Origin: Modestobacter roseus
Lineage (GTDB): Bacteria > Actinomycetota > Actinomycetes > Mycobacteriales > Geodermatophilaceae
DNA: 64,000 nucleotides
Assembly (NCBI RefSeq): GCF_007994135.1
Contig: NZ_VLKF01000001.1
Coordinates: 1,488,001 to 1,552,000 of the forward strand
Direction: 5' to 3'
A program made the position numbers and the translations under genes. The notes under the pieces were generated by a model. It saw only the letters and a program-made list of their open reading frames with translations. It had not been told where the DNA came from and made no database searches. Shown piece by piece: positions 26,521-35,907 of the stretch (position 1 is its first letter; each line of letters opens with the position of its first letter).

Positions 26521-26534
26521 TCACAACGTTGTGA
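26521..26534. promoter_or_regulatory. Candidate LacI-type operator
   Basis: TCACAACGTTGTGA is a perfect 14-bp palindrome with the central CG typical of LacI-family operators, located between the GGT stop and the aldose epimerase start. No LacI gene is in the window. Confidence 0.6.
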
Positions 26535-26656
26535 CGCCCCCCACACGTCCTAGTGCGTCACGACGCCGCGGTCGACCGCTGGCCGGCAGGTCCGCGCAGC
26601 CGGCCGCAGGGCCGGAACGCTCCGGGACGACCCCGCTACCGACAGTCGCGGGGGTC

Positions 26657-28498
26657 TCAGCCGACGTCGCCCAGCTGCGGAGCACTGTCGGTGGTCCCGG
26701 TGCCGGGCACCGGGTGCACCACGCCGGCGCTGCCGCCACCGCGCCGGTCGGACTCCGCAGCGGCGAGCAGCAGCCCACCGGGCAGGTACTCGATCCCGGT
26801 CGCCGCGCCGATCTCCGGGTTCTCGGTGAACGTGTGCCCCAGCGCCGCGAGCTCCTCCCCGTAGGCGGCGAGGAACGCCGGCTCCGCCTGGACCGCCGCG
26901 GTGTTGCGCTGGGTCGCGCGCGGGGCGGCGATCGCCTCGGCGAGGTCCATGTTCCGGTCGATCCGGTTGACCAGCGTCTGCAGCACGGTGGTGATGATCG
27001 TGCTGCCGCCCGGGGACCCCAGGGCCAGCACCGGCTCTCCGTCGTCCAGCACGATCGTCGGCGCCATGCTGCTGCGCGGCCGCTTGCCGGGGGCGGGCAG
27101 GTTCGGCTCGGGCACGGTCGGGTCGGCGGCGGCGAAGGTGAAGTCGGTGAGCTCGTTGTTCAGCAGGAAGCCGCGGCCGGGGACGGTGATCCCGCTGCCG
27201 CCGGTCTGCTCGATGGTCAGCGTGTAGCTGGCGATGTTCCCCGCCGCGTCCCCGACGGTGAGGTGCGTGGTGCTCGGCCCCTCGGCACCGCTCTCCCCCG
27301 CTCCGGCGTCCTCGGCGGGGCACGGGCCGTACTCGCCGTCGGGCACACCGGCCGGCACCGGCTTGGCCAGCGCGGCCGCCGGGTCGATGACGCAGGCCCG
27401 CTCGGCGGCGAACCCCGGGGACAGCAGCTCCGCCAGCGGCACCTGGCTGTAGGCCGGGTCGCCCACGTAGGTGTTGCGGTCGGCGAAGGCCAGCGCGCTC
27501 GCCTCGAGGTAGTGGTGCAGCACCGGGACGGCGGGCAGCGAGCCGAGCCGGAACAGGTCGAGGATCCCCAGCGCCTCCCCCACCGTCGACCCGCCGCTGG
27601 ACGGCGGCGCCATGCCGTAGACCTCCAGCCCCCGGTACTCCGCCCGGGTCGGCTCGCGCCGGGGGGCGTCGTAGCGCGCCAGGTCCTCCTCGGTCAGCAG
27701 CCCGGCCCGCACCGGCGCGACGCCGGCAGCCTCCGGTGGGTCCTGCGCCGTCCGGACGACGTCGGCGGCCAGCTCGCCGGTGTACAGCTCGTCGACCCCC
27801 TCGTCGGCCAGCAGTCGGTAGGTCTCCGCCAGGTCGGGGTTGCGGAACACCGAGCCGACCTCCGGGGGCGCGCCGCCGGGCAGGAAGAGGTCGGCCGACG
27901 CGGCGAACGTGGCGAACTTCTCCTGGTTCTCCGCGGTCTGCTGGCGGAAGGTCTCGTCGACGACGAAGCCGTCCTCGGCGAGCTCCGTCCCACCCCGCAG
28001 CGCGTCCGCCAGCGAGAGCGTGCCGAACTCCTCCAGCGCCCGGGCCCACGTCAGCGCGGTGCCGGGGGTGCCGACCGACAGCCCGCTGCGGACCGCCTCG
28101 GAGAACGGCAACGGGTCGCCGGCCTCGTCGAGGAACGCGTCGGCCCCCATCGCCAGCGGCGCGGTCTCCCGGCCGTCGATCGAGGTGACCGTGCGGCTGG
28201 CCGCGTCGTAGTAGAGGAAGAACCCGCCGCCGCCGATCCCGGCCGAGTAGGGCTCGGTGACACCCAGCGCGGCTGCTGCGGCGACCGCGGCGTCCGCGGC
28301 GTTGCCGCCCTCGGCGAGCACCTCCAGGCCGACCCGGGTCGCGTCGGGGTCGACCGTGGCGACGGCGCCGCCGGTGCCCACCGCCAGCGGCTGCCGGTCG
28401 GGCACCGGGTCCGCGACCGCGGGGCCGGCGGGGGCGCCGACGACCAGGCCGGCGGTGAGGCCGGTGAGGGCCAGGACGGTGACGCGTCGACGTGGCAC
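26657..28498 (-). CDS. ggt: Gamma-glutamyltransferase
   Basis: 613 residues, secreted by a signal peptide (RRRVTVLALTGLTAGLVVGA, cleaved after AVA). Family blocks: GGNAADAAVAAAAALGVTEP, the SAGIGGGGFFLYYD segment, and the autocleavage/nucleophile Thr in PSTTHLTVGDAAGNIAS, then PRSSMAPTIV and ALGSPGGSTIITTV. It cleaves or transfers gamma-glutamyl groups of glutathione-like compounds outside the cell after self-processing into two subunits. The GTG at 28498 follows GAGGAG. It is 140 nt downstream of the phospholipase D gene on the same strand and may be read through from the long operon. Confidence 0.92.
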   Translation of the reverse strand: MPRRRVTVLALTGLTAGLVVGAPAGPAVADPVPDRQPLAVGTGGAVATVDPDATRVGLEVLAEGGNAADAAVAAAAALGVTEPYSAGIGGGGFFLYYDAASRTVTSIDGRETAPLAMGADAFLDEAGDPLPFSEAVRSGLSVGTPGTALTWARALEEFGTLSLADALRGGTELAEDGFVVDETFRQQTAENQEKFATFAASADLFLPGGAPPEVGSVFRNPDLAETYRLLADEGVDELYTGELAADVVRTAQDPPEAAGVAPVRAGLLTEEDLARYDAPRREPTRAEYRGLEVYGMAPPSSGGSTVGEALGILDLFRLGSLPAVPVLHHYLEASALAFADRNTYVGDPAYSQVPLAELLSPGFAAERACVIDPAAALAKPVPAGVPDGEYGPCPAEDAGAGESGAEGPSTTHLTVGDAAGNIASYTLTIEQTGGSGITVPGRGFLLNNELTDFTFAAADPTVPEPNLPAPGKRPRSSMAPTIVLDDGEPVLALGSPGGSTIITTVLQTLVNRIDRNMDLAEAIAAPRATQRNTAAVQAEPAFLAAYGEELAALGHTFTENPEIGAATGIEYLPGGLLLAAAESDRRGGGSAGVVHPVPGTGTTDSAPQLGDVG

Positions 28499-28638
28499 GG
28501 GAGCTCCTCGGGTCGCAGCGGGCACGGCCACTGGACACCCGACCGCATGACCTGCGCCACCCCTGCGGGCGTGTCCCGGCGTGTCCGCACCGTCCGCCGT
28601 CGGGGCAGGCAGGCCGGGTCGCCGTTCGCCGGAGTCCG

Positions 28639-30186
28639 TCAGGCGCGCACGCGTGACCGCCGGCGGCGGGCGAAGAAGCGCTCCACCCGGCGCCAGCGGT
28701 CCGGCGTCTTCTCCGGGTCGAGCGCCTCGGACTCGGCGAGGGACCGGTCGACCGGGTTCAGCTCCGGCGGCTCGAACAGCGCCAGCGACCGGCCGGTGGG
28801 CCGGCGCAGCCGCTCGATGCCCTGCACGAGCGAACCGGTCTCGGCGATCGCGGCGGCGACCTCCGCCGGGCTGCGGCCCAGGTGCTCGGCGAGCAGCTGG
28901 TCGCGGAACCCGGTGATGACGGCCGCCACCTGCTCCGCGCCCGGCCGGCCCGCGACGGCCTCGACCGCCAGGTCGCACTCGGTGTCCAGGCCCATCGACC
29001 GGTTGTTGAGGTTGCTGGACCCCAGGCGCAGCAGGCGGTCGTCGACCACGGTGACCTTGGCGTGGACGTAGACGTCCTCGCGCTGCTCGGTCACCGGCGT
29101 GTACAGCCGGAACCGGTCGTGCGCGTCGGCCTCGCGCAGCACCTCCAGGGCCAGGGCGCGCGCGGTGCCCATCGCCTTCTCCGAGAGCCAGCCGTCGGCC
29201 ACCCGCGGGTTGACCACGACGAACTCCGGCCCGTCGGGCTCGCGCAGCCGCTCGGCGATCGCGGCGGCGATCCGGGGGTTGGCGAAGTACTGGCTCTCCA
29301 CGTACACCGACCGGCGCGCCGCGGCGATCGTCGCCAGCCACAGCAGCTCGATCTCGTGCACGAGCTCCGTGCCTCCGTGCTCGGGCCGGGTGCGGGAGAC
29401 CGCGACGTCGACGTCGGTGAACAGCGGCTCGATCGCGGCGGGCCAGCACTCCCGCTCCCCGGTGAGCGGTTCCAGCCGCTCCCCGGTCCCGCTCTCCCAC
29501 CGCTCGCGGGCCAGCTCGGCGACCGCCCGGGCGGCGGGCCCGGTCATCATGCTCGTCGCGTCGTGCCACGGGCCGGTCGGCCGGCCCTCGCCTCGCCCGG
29601 CGGGACGACGGCGGTGCGGGTTCACGTCGGCGTGCTCGGGGGTGTCCCAGCGGTCGGCGGTGACGTCGATGCCGCCCGCGAAGGCCAGGCAGTCGTCGAT
29701 CACCACGATCTTCTGGTGGTGCGCACCGCCGACCGGGTGGTGGGTGTCGACGGCGAGGGTGAGCCGGTCGGGCGCGCGGCGGTCGAGCAGCACGATCGGC
29801 TGCAGCCCGCGGCCGAGCGCCCGCAGCATGCCGAGGTCCCACTGCAGGACCTTGATCTCCAGCTCGGGGTTGGCCTCCACCGCCTGCTCCAGCACGGCCC
29901 CCAGCCGGTCGTCCTCGGGCCGGCCGCCGCCGAGGGGGTCCAGCCGGATGCGCGGGTCGAAGTCCCAGCCGATGAACAGCACCCGCCGCTCGGCGCGCAG
30001 GACGGCCTGCTTGAGGGTGGCGAAGTAGCCGGCCGCGTCGACGAAGACCGCGAAGCGGGTGGCCCGCTCGAGCCGCCAGCAGGTCTCCCCGGGGATCAGC
30101 AGCGGTGCGCCCTGCTCCGCGGGGCCGTCCTCGGAACCGCCTCCCGCGGGGGTGGCGTCGGTCGTGGTCTGGCCGGGGTCCGTCAC
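28639..30186 (-). CDS. Phospholipase D-family protein
   Basis: 515 residues with two HKD motifs: HHQKIVVIDDCLAFAGGIDV and VHAKVTVVDDRLLRLGSSNL, each completed by the expected Asn/Gly/Asp positions. An RVLFIGWDFDPRIRL strand precedes the first, and YVESQYFANPRIAAAI the second, as in bacterial cardiolipin-synthase/phospholipase-D-like proteins. No signal peptide or membrane helix is evident, so it is probably cytosolic or peripheral. The GTG overlaps the TGA of the TIGR03084 gene (GTGA, 30183-30186), making it the last gene of the liv operon. Confidence 0.88.
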   Translation of the reverse strand: MTDPGQTTTDATPAGGGSEDGPAEQGAPLLIPGETCWRLERATRFAVFVDAAGYFATLKQAVLRAERRVLFIGWDFDPRIRLDPLGGGRPEDDRLGAVLEQAVEANPELEIKVLQWDLGMLRALGRGLQPIVLLDRRAPDRLTLAVDTHHPVGGAHHQKIVVIDDCLAFAGGIDVTADRWDTPEHADVNPHRRRPAGRGEGRPTGPWHDATSMMTGPAARAVAELARERWESGTGERLEPLTGERECWPAAIEPLFTDVDVAVSRTRPEHGGTELVHEIELLWLATIAAARRSVYVESQYFANPRIAAAIAERLREPDGPEFVVVNPRVADGWLSEKAMGTARALALEVLREADAHDRFRLYTPVTEQREDVYVHAKVTVVDDRLLRLGSSNLNNRSMGLDTECDLAVEAVAGRPGAEQVAAVITGFRDQLLAEHLGRSPAEVAAAIAETGSLVQGIERLRRPTGRSLALFEPPELNPVDRSLAESEALDPEKTPDRWRRVERFFARRRRSRVRA

Positions 30187-30986
30187 CCCCGCAGTGTGCC
30201 GGTCCGGCCTCGCCCGTGACCATGCGCCTCGCTGCCGCGGCCGGGAGCTCCGGCGAACGCCTGCGCGACGTCCAGCCAGCGGACCGCGTCCGGGCCGACC
30301 GCGACGAGCGCCAGCGCCGCGCGGGGACGCCGCTGCACCACGCGCAGGCAGAAGTCCTGCAACGGCCCGCTCACCCGCTGCCCGGCGTCCTCCGGGCCCG
30401 CGGTCCAGTGCGTGCCGTCGGCGCGGGTGAGGTCGACCCGGACCGGCGTGTCCGGCGGGGCGAGCCCGTGGACGGCGAACGCGGACGCGCGGGCCCGGAC
30501 GCCGAGGTGGGCGACGTGGTCCAGTCGGGCCGTCTCCACGATCGGCGTGCCGAGGGCGTCCCGGACGTCCACCCCGTGCGCCCAGGTCTCCATCAGGCGG
30601 GCGGTGGTCATGGACGCCACGCTCATCGAGGAGCCGATCCAGGGCACCCGGGCCCCCTCCGGCACGGTGGCGAGGGCGGCGGCGAGGCCCGCTCGGCCGG
30701 CCCGCCACCGGTCGAGCAGCGCCGCGGGCGGGTCGGCCGCCCCGCGTGCGGCGGCGACGTCGACGGAGTCGACGGTTTCCCCGGCGGCACGGACGGCGAA
30801 GGCCGCCGGGTCCGCCACCGCCGAACGGGCGAGCTCGTCGGTCCAGGCCAGGTGGGCGACCTGGTGGGCGATGGTCCACCCGGCCGCGGGGGTGGGCCGG
30901 GCCCAGTCCACGGCCGGCAGGGCCGAGACCAGCTCGTCCAGCGCGGCGCCCTCGGCGGCGAGGTCGGCCAGCAGCTCGCTCCTCAC
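30183..30986 (-). CDS. TIGR03084-family (MDMPI-type) protein
   Basis: 267 residues. A DinB/mycothiol-dependent maleylpyruvate isomerase-type four-helix N-terminus: LADLAAEGAALDELVSALP, WARPTPAAGWTIAHQVAHLA (first metal His), then WAHGVDVRDALG (second His region); the C-terminal half matches TIGR03084. The family is presumed metal-binding and mycothiol-linked but unassigned. The GTG at 30986 lies 10 nt behind the acyl-CoA synthetase stop and has GAGG upstream; a GTG at 31007 is possible. It commonly neighbours acyl-CoA ligases, as here. Confidence 0.8.
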   Translation of the reverse strand: MRSELLADLAAEGAALDELVSALPAVDWARPTPAAGWTIAHQVAHLAWTDELARSAVADPAAFAVRAAGETVDSVDVAAARGAADPPAALLDRWRAGRAGLAAALATVPEGARVPWIGSSMSVASMTTARLMETWAHGVDVRDALGTPIVETARLDHVAHLGVRARASAFAVHGLAPPDTPVRVDLTRADGTHWTAGPEDAGQRVSGPLQDFCLRVVQRRPRAALALVAVGPDAVRWLDVAQAFAGAPGRGSEAHGHGRGRTGTLRG

Positions 30987-30996
30987 GGCGCCGTCC

Positions 30997-32547
30997 TCAC
31001 GGTGCACCGGCCGCGATCCGGCGCAGCTCGGCGCGCTGCACCTTCGCCGAGGCGGTCATCGGCAGGTCGTCCACGACCCGCCACGACCGCGGCACCTTGA
31101 ACGGCGAGAGCCGTTCCCGGCAGTGCTCGGTCAGCTCCAGCGGACTCGGCCCAGGTCCGCCCGCCGGGACGACGAAGGCGACCACCAGCTCGCCCCACCG
31201 CTCGTCCGGCACGCCCACCACGGCGGCCCGGGCGACGCCGGGGTGCTCGACGAGGACCTCCTCCACCTCGCCCGGCGACACGTTCTCGCCCCCGGTCTTG
31301 ATCATGTCCTTGAGCCGGCCGACGACCCGGCAGGCGCCGCCTGGCTCCATCACGGCCAGGTCACCGGTGTGCAGCCAGCCGTGCGCGTCGATCGCCGCCG
31401 CGGTCGCGGCCGGGTCGTCCAGGTAGCCACGGGTGATGCGCGCGCCGCGCGCCCACAGCTCGCCCGGCGTGCCCCGCGGCACCACGTCGCCGTCGGGTCC
31501 GGCGATGCGCACCTCGGTGCCGGCCAGTGGGGCTCCGACGGTCCCCCGGCGCACCGGGTCGGGATCGGTCGGCGCGGTCTGGAGCACCGCTCCGCAGGTC
31601 TCGGTCATGCCGAAGGTGATCGACAGCCGGGCTCCGAACACCCGCTCCACCCGGTCCACGAAGGCCGGGGTCACCGTCATGCCCCCGGTGAAGAGGACAC
31701 GCAGGTCGGGCAGCTCACCGGGCCCCTGCTCGGCCAGCAGGTCCAGCAGCGTCGGGGCAGCGGACAGCAGGGTCACCCGGCGGTCGGCCAGGGCCTGCAG
31801 CACCGGCCCGGGGGCGAAGGGCAGGACGACGTGCTCGGCCCGCGCCCACAGCGCACCGACCACCCCGAGGACGTTGCCCGCGGTGTGGAACAGCGGCATC
31901 GGGTTGCACCAGGTCCGGCCCGCGACCGGGCCCAGCCGGCCGGCGAATGCGTGCCCGGTGACCACCATCGCGCGGTGGGTGATCCGGACGCCCTTGGCCC
32001 GGCCGGTGGTGCCCGAGGTGAACTGCACCTGGGCGAGGCTCTCGGGGTCGACGACGGGCAGCTCCCCCGGCGTGGCCGACGGCAGGGCGGCCGACCAGTC
32101 GTCACCGACCCGGACGACGTCCACGCCGGGGACTGCTGCGCAGAGGTCGGCCACGGGGTTGCCGGCCACCTCCTCGGCGGCGAAGGCGCAGGCCGCCCCG
32201 GAGAGCCGGAGGGCGTGCTCCACCTCCGCGGGCCGTGCTCTCGGGTTGACCGGCACGAGCGTCATCCCGGCCAGGGCGACGCCCAGCTGGAGCAGCACCG
32301 GCGCCGGGCCGTTGCCCAGGCAGGTGGCGATCCGGGCGCCGGGTGGCCGGTCCCGCAGCAGCCCGGCGGCGACGGCGCGGGCCGCGGCCAGCAGCTGCGC
32401 CGCCGTCCAGGTCTCCCCCGTCCCCGGTGAGCTCAGCAGCAGGTCGCCGGGCCCCTCGCGGGCCGCCCGGGAGAGGACGTCACCGAGCACGCCCTCTCCC
32501 GGGTCGGCCGCCGGCGACCGCAGCTCGCTCAGCACTGTCGCCGGCAC
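30997..32547 (-). CDS. Acyl-CoA synthetase (AMP-forming)
   Basis: 516 residues of the ANL superfamily. Motifs in order: P-loop VQFTSGTTGRAKGVRITH, FGMTETCG (A5), WLHTGDLAVM, hinge GRLKDMIKTGGENVSP, and the catalytic Lys in MTASAKVQRAEL. It should activate a carboxylic acid to its CoA thioester. It follows the importer binding-protein gene by 3 nt, so the imported compound is probably its substrate, an organic or aromatic acid rather than an amino acid. The first codon is GTG at 32547. Confidence 0.92.
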   Translation of the reverse strand: MPATVLSELRSPAADPGEGVLGDVLSRAAREGPGDLLLSSPGTGETWTAAQLLAAARAVAAGLLRDRPPGARIATCLGNGPAPVLLQLGVALAGMTLVPVNPRARPAEVEHALRLSGAACAFAAEEVAGNPVADLCAAVPGVDVVRVGDDWSAALPSATPGELPVVDPESLAQVQFTSGTTGRAKGVRITHRAMVVTGHAFAGRLGPVAGRTWCNPMPLFHTAGNVLGVVGALWARAEHVVLPFAPGPVLQALADRRVTLLSAAPTLLDLLAEQGPGELPDLRVLFTGGMTVTPAFVDRVERVFGARLSITFGMTETCGAVLQTAPTDPDPVRRGTVGAPLAGTEVRIAGPDGDVVPRGTPGELWARGARITRGYLDDPAATAAAIDAHGWLHTGDLAVMEPGGACRVVGRLKDMIKTGGENVSPGEVEEVLVEHPGVARAAVVGVPDERWGELVVAFVVPAGGPGPSPLELTEHCRERLSPFKVPRSWRVVDDLPMTASAKVQRAELRRIAAGAP

Positions 32548-32550
32548 CGC

Positions 32551-33819
32551 TCAGCCCCCGTAGGAGAAGGACTCCGCGCTGGGCCCGCTGAACTCCTCCA
32601 CCGGCGCGAGCCCGGCCGCCGCCTCGGCGTCCACCTTGGAGACGTAGACCGTGGTGGTGGGCGACTGCCCGGGCTGGGAGTAGTCCAGCCCGTCCGGCAG
32701 CAGCCCCTCGGTGTCCACCGAGGAGCTCTCCTGCAGGGCCGCGACGACGCCCTCCGGGGTGAGCTCCCCGGACTCGCACGCGCCCTCCAGCGCCTGCCGG
32801 AGCAGCTCGCCCTGGACGTAGGCCAGCGGGACCTCCCAGCCCAGGTCACCGTCGGGGGCGACGGAGGTGTACAGCTCGTTGGCGGCCTGCACGCCCGGGG
32901 CGTCCGAGGCGTAGGGGGCCACGCTGGTGATGCTGTAGGCGTTCGCCAGCAGCGCGTCCCGGACCGGGCTGCCCAGCAGCGACGGGTTGAACGTCGGGTT
33001 CATCCCGACGATCGGGATGTCGGCGCCCTGGGTGGCCAGCACGCCGGCCAGCGAGGCGAGCTGGGTGGGCGCCGCGCCCAGGATGACGCCCTCCACCCCG
33101 GCCTGGACCAGCGCCGAGGCCTGGGCGGAGAGGTCCGTGGTCTGCGAGGTGATCTCCTGCGCGACGATCTCCACACCCCGCTCCTCGGCCGCGTGCTCCG
33201 CCCCGAGGAGGACGTCGCCGCCGTAGTCGCCGGCGAAGTAGACGACGCCGATGCTGCCGCCCTCGGGGACACCGAGCTCGTCGACCAGGTAGTCGACGGC
33301 GTTGGCGGCCTGCACCGCGTAGCTGGCGCCGGGGAGCTGGTTGTTCGCGTACTGCAACGCCGACCCGGCCCACCCGACGCCGCCGACGTACACGTCGTCC
33401 TGCTCGGCGAGGGGCAGCACGGCGGCGCTGGTCGGGCCACCGAGGACCTGCTGGAGCGCGATGACGTCGGGAGCCATGCTGCGGTACAGGGTGACGGCGC
33501 GCTGCGGGTCGTAGCCGTGGTCCTGCACGTCGACGACGACGTCCCGGTCGCAGACCCCGCCGTCGGCGTTGACCTGGTCCCAGTAGGCGTTGGTCTGGGT
33601 GACCTGGACCGCGGCGCCGGCGGCGAAGGGCCCCGAGAGGTCGGTGAGCATGCCGACGGTGATCTCCGAGTCGGTCACCCCACTGCCGGTGTTCACGTCG
33701 CCCTCCCCACCGTCGCCACCACCGCCGGACGAACTCGGGTCCGTGGTGCTGCAGGCGGCCAGGGCGAGCATCGCGGCGCCCGCGACGGTGAGCGCACGGG
33801 TGCGGGGCAGGTGCTTCAT
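32551..33819 (-). CDS. Branched-chain-type ABC importer binding lipoprotein
   Basis: 422 residues. Signal with lipobox LALAACS, so the mature protein is lipid-anchored at Cys22. A Gly/Asp linker is followed by a type-I periplasmic-binding (Peripla_BP_6) fold: ITVGMLTDLSGPFAAGAAVQ, NADGGVCDRDVVVDVQDHGY, and IGVVYFAGDYGGDVL in the second lobe. Ligand unknown; the neighbouring CoA ligase suggests a carboxylic acid. The ATG overlaps the predicted end of the upstream permease gene (ATGA at 33816-33819). Confidence 0.9.
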   Translation of the reverse strand: MKHLPRTRALTVAGAAMLALAACSTTDPSSSGGGGDGGEGDVNTGSGVTDSEITVGMLTDLSGPFAAGAAVQVTQTNAYWDQVNADGGVCDRDVVVDVQDHGYDPQRAVTLYRSMAPDVIALQQVLGGPTSAAVLPLAEQDDVYVGGVGWAGSALQYANNQLPGASYAVQAANAVDYLVDELGVPEGGSIGVVYFAGDYGGDVLLGAEHAAEERGVEIVAQEITSQTTDLSAQASALVQAGVEGVILGAAPTQLASLAGVLATQGADIPIVGMNPTFNPSLLGSPVRDALLANAYSITSVAPYASDAPGVQAANELYTSVAPDGDLGWEVPLAYVQGELLRQALEGACESGELTPEGVVAALQESSSVDTEGLLPDGLDYSQPGQSPTTTVYVSKVDAEAAAGLAPVEEFSGPSAESFSYGG

Positions 33820-34990
33820 CGGGTGGTCTCCTTCGACCGGGGGTGGGTTGCCGGGGCCGGGTGGCCACCGTCGGGGGTGCTGCCGTCGGGGGTGCTGCCG
33901 TCCGGGGCCCGGGGTCGGGGGCGCCGGGTCCGGTGCGGGTGCGCAGCCGGCGGGCGGCGCCCGCGAGCCCGCCGCGGAGGAAGACCAGCACGGCGATGAT
34001 CGCCAGGCCGTAGACCAGCCGGCTGGCCGTGGACGGGTCGAGCCCGCCGGAGCCGGGCGCCGCGAGGAAGGGCAGCGCCGAGCTGTACTCGGCCAGCACC
34101 AGCGGCAGCGCGGTGACGAACACCGCGCCGACGACGGCGCCGGGCACCGAGCCCAGCCCGCCGAGCACGATCATCACCAGGAAGTCGATCGACGCGGTGA
34201 GGGAGAAGACGTCGGGGGCGACCCGGCCGTAGGCCAGGGCGAGCATCGCCCCCGCCGTCCCGGCGTAGGCGGAGGAGACGATGAAGGCCGACATCTTGGC
34301 GCGGGCCACCCCGATGCCCATCGCCGCGGCCGCGGTCTCGGAGTCGCGCACGTTCGCCCAGGCCCGGCCGGTGCGGCTGGTCCGCAGGTTCGCGCCCAGC
34401 CAGCAGGCCACGACCGCGAGCAGCAGGAACAGGTACCAGAGCCGGTGCAGGCCCTCGAACTCCACACCGGCGACGGCGAGGTAGTCGGGGTCGCGGTTGC
34501 TGAAGCTGAACCCGCCGAGCGCGAAGGACTCGACCGACCGGCCGGTGAACCCCCCGGTCCAATCGGTGAGGTTGAGCAGCAGGTGCCGCACGACGAAGAC
34601 CAGCGCCAGGGTGGCCAACCCGAGGTAGATGCCGCGCAGCCGGCCGGCGACGGGCGAGAAGGCAGCGCCCACGCCGGCGGCGACGAGCGCGGCCAGCAGC
34701 AGGCCCAGCACCGGGGGCAGGCCCGCGCCGGAGACCGCGGTCGTGGTCTCACCGGTGGACCAGGCGTAGACGTAGGCGCCGATCGCGGCGAAGGCCGCGT
34801 GCCCCAGCGACAGCTGCCCGGCGACGCCGACCAGCAGGGTGAGACCGACCGCGCCGATGGCGGCGGCCATCACGAACAGCCCGGTCTGCAGCCAGAAGTC
34901 GTCCAGCACGAGCGGCAGCGCGAGGGCGACGACCAGGAGCGCGAGGCCCCCGAGCCGGCGGAGCAGGCCCGACCGCAGGAGCTCAGACAC
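33816..34990 (-). CDS. livM: LivM-type ABC permease, apparent 3' frameshift
   Basis: The first about 350 residues are a complete LivM permease: GLTLLVGVAGQLSLGHAAFA, RGIYLGLATLALVFVVRHLL, and the coupling helix region NVRDSETAAAAMGIGVARAK. In the frame read from the ATG at 34990 no stop occurs until 32846, deep inside the next gene. The neighbouring frame from about 33,930 gives a Pro/Asp/Gly/Ser tail with two PDGST repeats, then HPRSKETTR and TGA overlapping the binding-protein ATG by 4 nt. One base therefore seems missing around 33,910-33,940 (runs of five C/G). Boundaries given assume that correction. The ATG at 34990 overlaps the LivH gene by 8 nt. Confidence 0.8.
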
Positions 34991-35876
34991 GGACGGCCTC
35001 CTTGCTGCCCAGCAGACCCGAGGGCCGCACGAGCAGGACGACGATCATGACCACGTACGGCGCGACCTCGCCGAAGCCGGCGCCGAGGTAGGGCTCGAGG
35101 TCGCCCTCGTAGCCGGTGACCAGGGCGCTGGTGAGTCCGATGACCAGGCCGCCGACGACCGCGCCGGGCACCGAGTCGAACCCGCCGAGCACCCACGCCG
35201 GGATGGCCGCGAAGGCGCTGAGGGCGATCGTCGGTGCGACGCCCGGCGAGGGGAAGGAGGTGAGGAAGACCCCGGCGACCGCGGCGAGCACCCCGGCGAG
35301 CGCCCAGCCGGTGGCCGCGGTGCGGGACAGCCGGATGCCCATGAGCGAGGCGGTCGGGCCGTCGGCGGCCGCGGCCCGCATACCCACGCCCAGGTCGGTG
35401 CGGGAGAAGAGGTACCAGAGGGCGGCGAAGGCGACCACGGTCACGCCGGCGGCCACCACCCGGCCGGTGGGCAGCGCGATGTCCCCGAACCGGACCACGG
35501 ACGCGCCCCACGGTGCACCGACGGGGAGCACCTGGTTGCCGATCCGCCGGGTCAGCTCGGTGAGGAGCACGATGTCCACCCCGAGCATGAGGATGGCCGC
35601 CGTCCCGGGGTTCGGGTCGGCGAGGTTGCGCACCAGCAGCGCGTTGATCAGCACTCCGACGACGGCCGCGCCGAACAGCGCCACGAGCAGCGCGGGCCAG
35701 AAGCCGATCGTCGGGTGCAGCACCGCGACGAGGTAGGCCCCCAGCAGCACGATCGACCCGTGCGCGAAGTTCAGCACCCCGGTCGAGGTGAAGACGATGG
35801 CGAACCCGGCGGCGATCAGGCTCAGCACCAGCCCGTAGGACAGGCCGTTGAGCACCTGGGTGAGGAAGTAGCTCAT
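34983..35876 (-). CDS. livH: LivH-type ABC permease
   Basis: 297 residues, about eight membrane helices, with LivH signatures: QVLNGLSYGLVLSLIAAGFA, STGVLNFAHGSIVLLGAY, and coupling-helix region RAAAADGPTASLMGIRLSR. It forms the channel with the LivM-type partner. The end overlaps the start of the LivM gene by 8 nt, and the gene lies 31 nt behind the fused ATPase gene, so all belong to one transcript. Confidence 0.92.
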   Translation of the reverse strand: MSYFLTQVLNGLSYGLVLSLIAAGFAIVFTSTGVLNFAHGSIVLLGAYLVAVLHPTIGFWPALLVALFGAAVVGVLINALLVRNLADPNPGTAAILMLGVDIVLLTELTRRIGNQVLPVGAPWGASVVRFGDIALPTGRVVAAGVTVVAFAALWYLFSRTDLGVGMRAAAADGPTASLMGIRLSRTAATGWALAGVLAAVAGVFLTSFPSPGVAPTIALSAFAAIPAWVLGGFDSVPGAVVGGLVIGLTSALVTGYEGDLEPYLGAGFGEVAPYVVMIVVLLVRPSGLLGSKEAVRV

Positions 35877-35907
35877 CTCGGGGTCTCCGCTCCGCTGCCG
35901 TGGCCGG

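Noticed and set aside
24584-29071. A plus-strand open frame of almost 1,500 codons across several genes
   Set aside because: It runs antisense to the aldose epimerase and GGT genes, has Arg/Gly/Pro/His-rich composition and no domain; long antisense frames are usual at this GC content.
32846-34990. A 714-residue LivM with a long C-terminal domain
   Set aside because: The extra part is the binding-protein gene read in the wrong frame.
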